DNA of 64,000 nucleotides from Pontibacter sp. HSC-14F20 (GTDB lineage: Bacteria; Bacteroidota; Bacteroidia; Cytophagales; Hymenobacteraceae): the NCBI RefSeq assembly GCF_019599265.1, contig NZ_JAHZTC010000001.1, forward strand, positions 1 through 64,000. The letters run 5' to 3'. Positions within the stretch are counted from its first letter, which is position 1; each line of letters begins with the position of its first letter. The notes beneath the pieces are model-generated. The model ran no database searches and was not told the DNA's origin. It saw only the letters and a program-made list of their open reading frames with translations. Positions 62,822 to 64,000 of this stretch are shown here, one piece after another. The position numbers and the translations under genes are program-made.

Positions 62822-64000
62822 AACTCCTTCACCTTCTCAATCACGTATTGCTGCTCTTCATCCGTCAGGCTCGGGTACATCGGCAGACTCAGACACGCCT
62901 CGTAATAGCCTTCAGCCTTTGGGAAGTCACCTTTCTTGTAGCCCAGACTGCGATAGTAGGGCATGGTGTGGGCCGGGATGTAATGCACCTGCGCAAAGAT
63001 GTTGTGCTCCCGCAGATAACCGTAGAGTCCTTTGCGATCGGCCACCTGGATCACGTATAGGTGGTAAGCGTGGCCTGTCTTACTTGTTTCTGTCAACGCC
63101 GCCGGATTAGTGCCCAGCACCGCTATACCTTCAAAACCTGCAAAAGCCTTGTCGTATACCTTGGCAATATGCCTTCTTCTGGTCATGCCTTCGTCAGCGC
63201 GGCTTAGCTGGGAGAGACCCAAGGCGCAGAGCATATCGGGAATTCTATAATTGTAGCCTAGTTCCTGCATTTCCATGTACCACCCGCCGTGATTTTCCTC
63301 CAGCAACTCCGGGTCGCGTGTGATGCCGTGGGTGCGGTAGAGTAGGAGTTTTTTGTAGAGTTCTTCGTCGTTGGTGGTCACCATGCCGCCCTCGCTTGTG
63401 GCGATGTGCTTCACAGGGTGGAAAGAAAAGATGGCCAGCTCGGCAAAATTACCGTTGCCGCAGAACTGCTTTTTGCCTTTGCTATCAATGAAAAAACCGC
63501 CGGGGGAGTGGGCCGCGTCCTCAATGATCCAAAGCCCGTGCTCGTCGGCGAGCTTGCGCAGCTCCTCCAGGTTCACAGGATTGCCGGCGAAGTCGACAGG
63601 GATGATGCCGCTGTAATAGCCTTTTGGCTTGTTCTCCACCATTTGACGTACCTTGGCAATGTCGATCAGGGCAGTGTTCGGGTCGATGTCAGCAAACTTG
63701 ATGGTGCCGCCGCAGTAGCGCACGCAGTTGGCCGAGGCCACAAAGGTGATGGGCGTGGTAATGACACGGGAAGACTCGTTCACGCCAAGTGCCATGGCAC
63801 AGAGGTGTAGCGCAGCCGTACCGTTGCTTACCGCCACAGCATATTTGGCGCCCACATAGCGGGCAAAAGCCTGTTCAAACTCTGCCACCTTCGGCCCCTG
63901 CGTCAGGAAATCCGATTGCAGCGTCTCCACCACCGCCTGAATGTCGGCCTCGGTAATGTGTTGTCGACCGTAAGGTATAGGGCGTATATGCTTTTCGTTT
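62809..64000 (-). CDS. pseC: UDP-4-amino-sugar transaminase, 5' end cut by the window
   Basis: The frame is open to the window edge; reading NEKHIRPIPYGRQHITEADI before the GTG at 63933 matches the family start, so only a few residues are missing. VSNGTAALHLCAMALGV, TFVASANCVRYCGG, IEDAAHSPGGFF and SFHPVKHIATSEGG (PLP Lys) are diagnostic. Makes UDP-4-amino-4,6-dideoxy-AltNAc. PseB should lie just outside at the right. Confidence 0.92.
   Translation of the reverse strand, partial: NEKHIRPIPYGRQHITEADIQAVVETLQSDFLTQGPKVAEFEQAFARYVGAKYAVAVSNGTAALHLCAMALGVNESSRVITTPITFVASANCVRYCGGTIKFADIDPNTALIDIAKVRQMVENKPKGYYSGIIPVDFAGNPVNLEELRKLADEHGLWIIEDAAHSPGGFFIDSKGKKQFCGNGNFAELAIFSFHPVKHIATSEGGMVTTNDEELYKKLLLYRTHGITRDPELLEENHGGWYMEMQELGYNYRIPDMLCALGLSQLSRADEGMTRRRHIAKVYDKAFAGFEGIAVLGTNPAALTETSKTGHAYHLYVIQVADRKGLYGYLREHNIFAQVHYIPAHTMPYYRSLGYKKGDFPKAEGYYEACLSLPMYPSLTDEEQQYVIEKVKEFCHK

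Overview
The window looks like a chromosomal piece of a Bacteroidota bacterium of the order Cytophagales, most likely Hymenobacteraceae (Pontibacter-like). This is judged from protein character and gene content, not from a database search. Supporting signs are the gliding genes gldA-gldF-gldG and gldC, a TonB receptor with an N-terminal carboxypeptidase-like domain, many Bacteroidota DUF proteins (DUF3078, DUF983, DUF2027/Smr, DUF2279), promoters of the TTTG-N19-TAnnTTTG type, and an almost complete lack of Shine-Dalgarno sequences. Both ends are cut: position 1 falls inside a leftward gene, and position 64000 falls just inside the start of pseC.

Layout. 0-9 kb: an exported amidohydrolase, a glycine-zipper protein, an NTF2-like lipoprotein, a SpmA/SpmB-like nucleoside-recognition protein, an M14 peptidase, a small membrane protein, an exported methyltransferase and an APC permease. 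9-18 kb: HtrA protease with a DUF72 gene, a TonB receptor, DUF983 and DUF3078 proteins, an exported Pcm and a serine hydrolase. 17.8-18.75 kb is decayed, with a DUF2255 gene carrying two in-frame stops and a broken AraC regulator. 19-25.5 kb: small hypothetical genes, tRNA-Glu, a SIMPL protein, an unknown CxxC protein, a long dispersed repeat, RNase P RNA, a DUF2027/Smr protein and a DUF2279 protein. 26-36 kb: pyruvate carboxylase, etfBA with a bifunctional-nuclease gene, a nucleoside transporter and mlaEF. 36-45.8 kb: two SDR genes around a beta-barrel gene, gldAFG, dnaN, a secreted EEP phosphodiesterase, gldC and dcd. 45.9-47.4 kb is an intact IS4-superfamily insertion sequence. 47.4-54.9 kb: hemL, an LpoA-like protein, guaA, the second copy of the long repeat, SRP RNA, a fructose-6-phosphate aldolase and ftsE. 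55-64 kb is a leftward, tightly packed pseudaminic-acid operon: pseC, aldo/keto reductase, SDR, an SpsF/PseF-type cytidylyltransferase, a PseG-PseH fusion, pseI, a candidate transferase and a flippase. It should make and activate a nonulosonic acid and place it on a surface glycan.

The most striking signal is not a gene. The octamer AGGTATAG (complement CTATACCT) occurs about 95 times by hand count in 64 kb, about equally on both strands, inside and between genes. About 2 copies are expected by chance. It lies in terminator hairpins, as an inverted pair, and as a tandem array of eight hexamers at 34232-34279 that supplies the stop codon of mlaF. Other notable items are an inverted pair of 340-400 bp repeats 30 kb apart, each next to a structured RNA gene; short AT-rich word repeats that abut gene ends and one that has entered the RNase P RNA; and a hairpin that hides the ribosome-binding site of the IS transposase.
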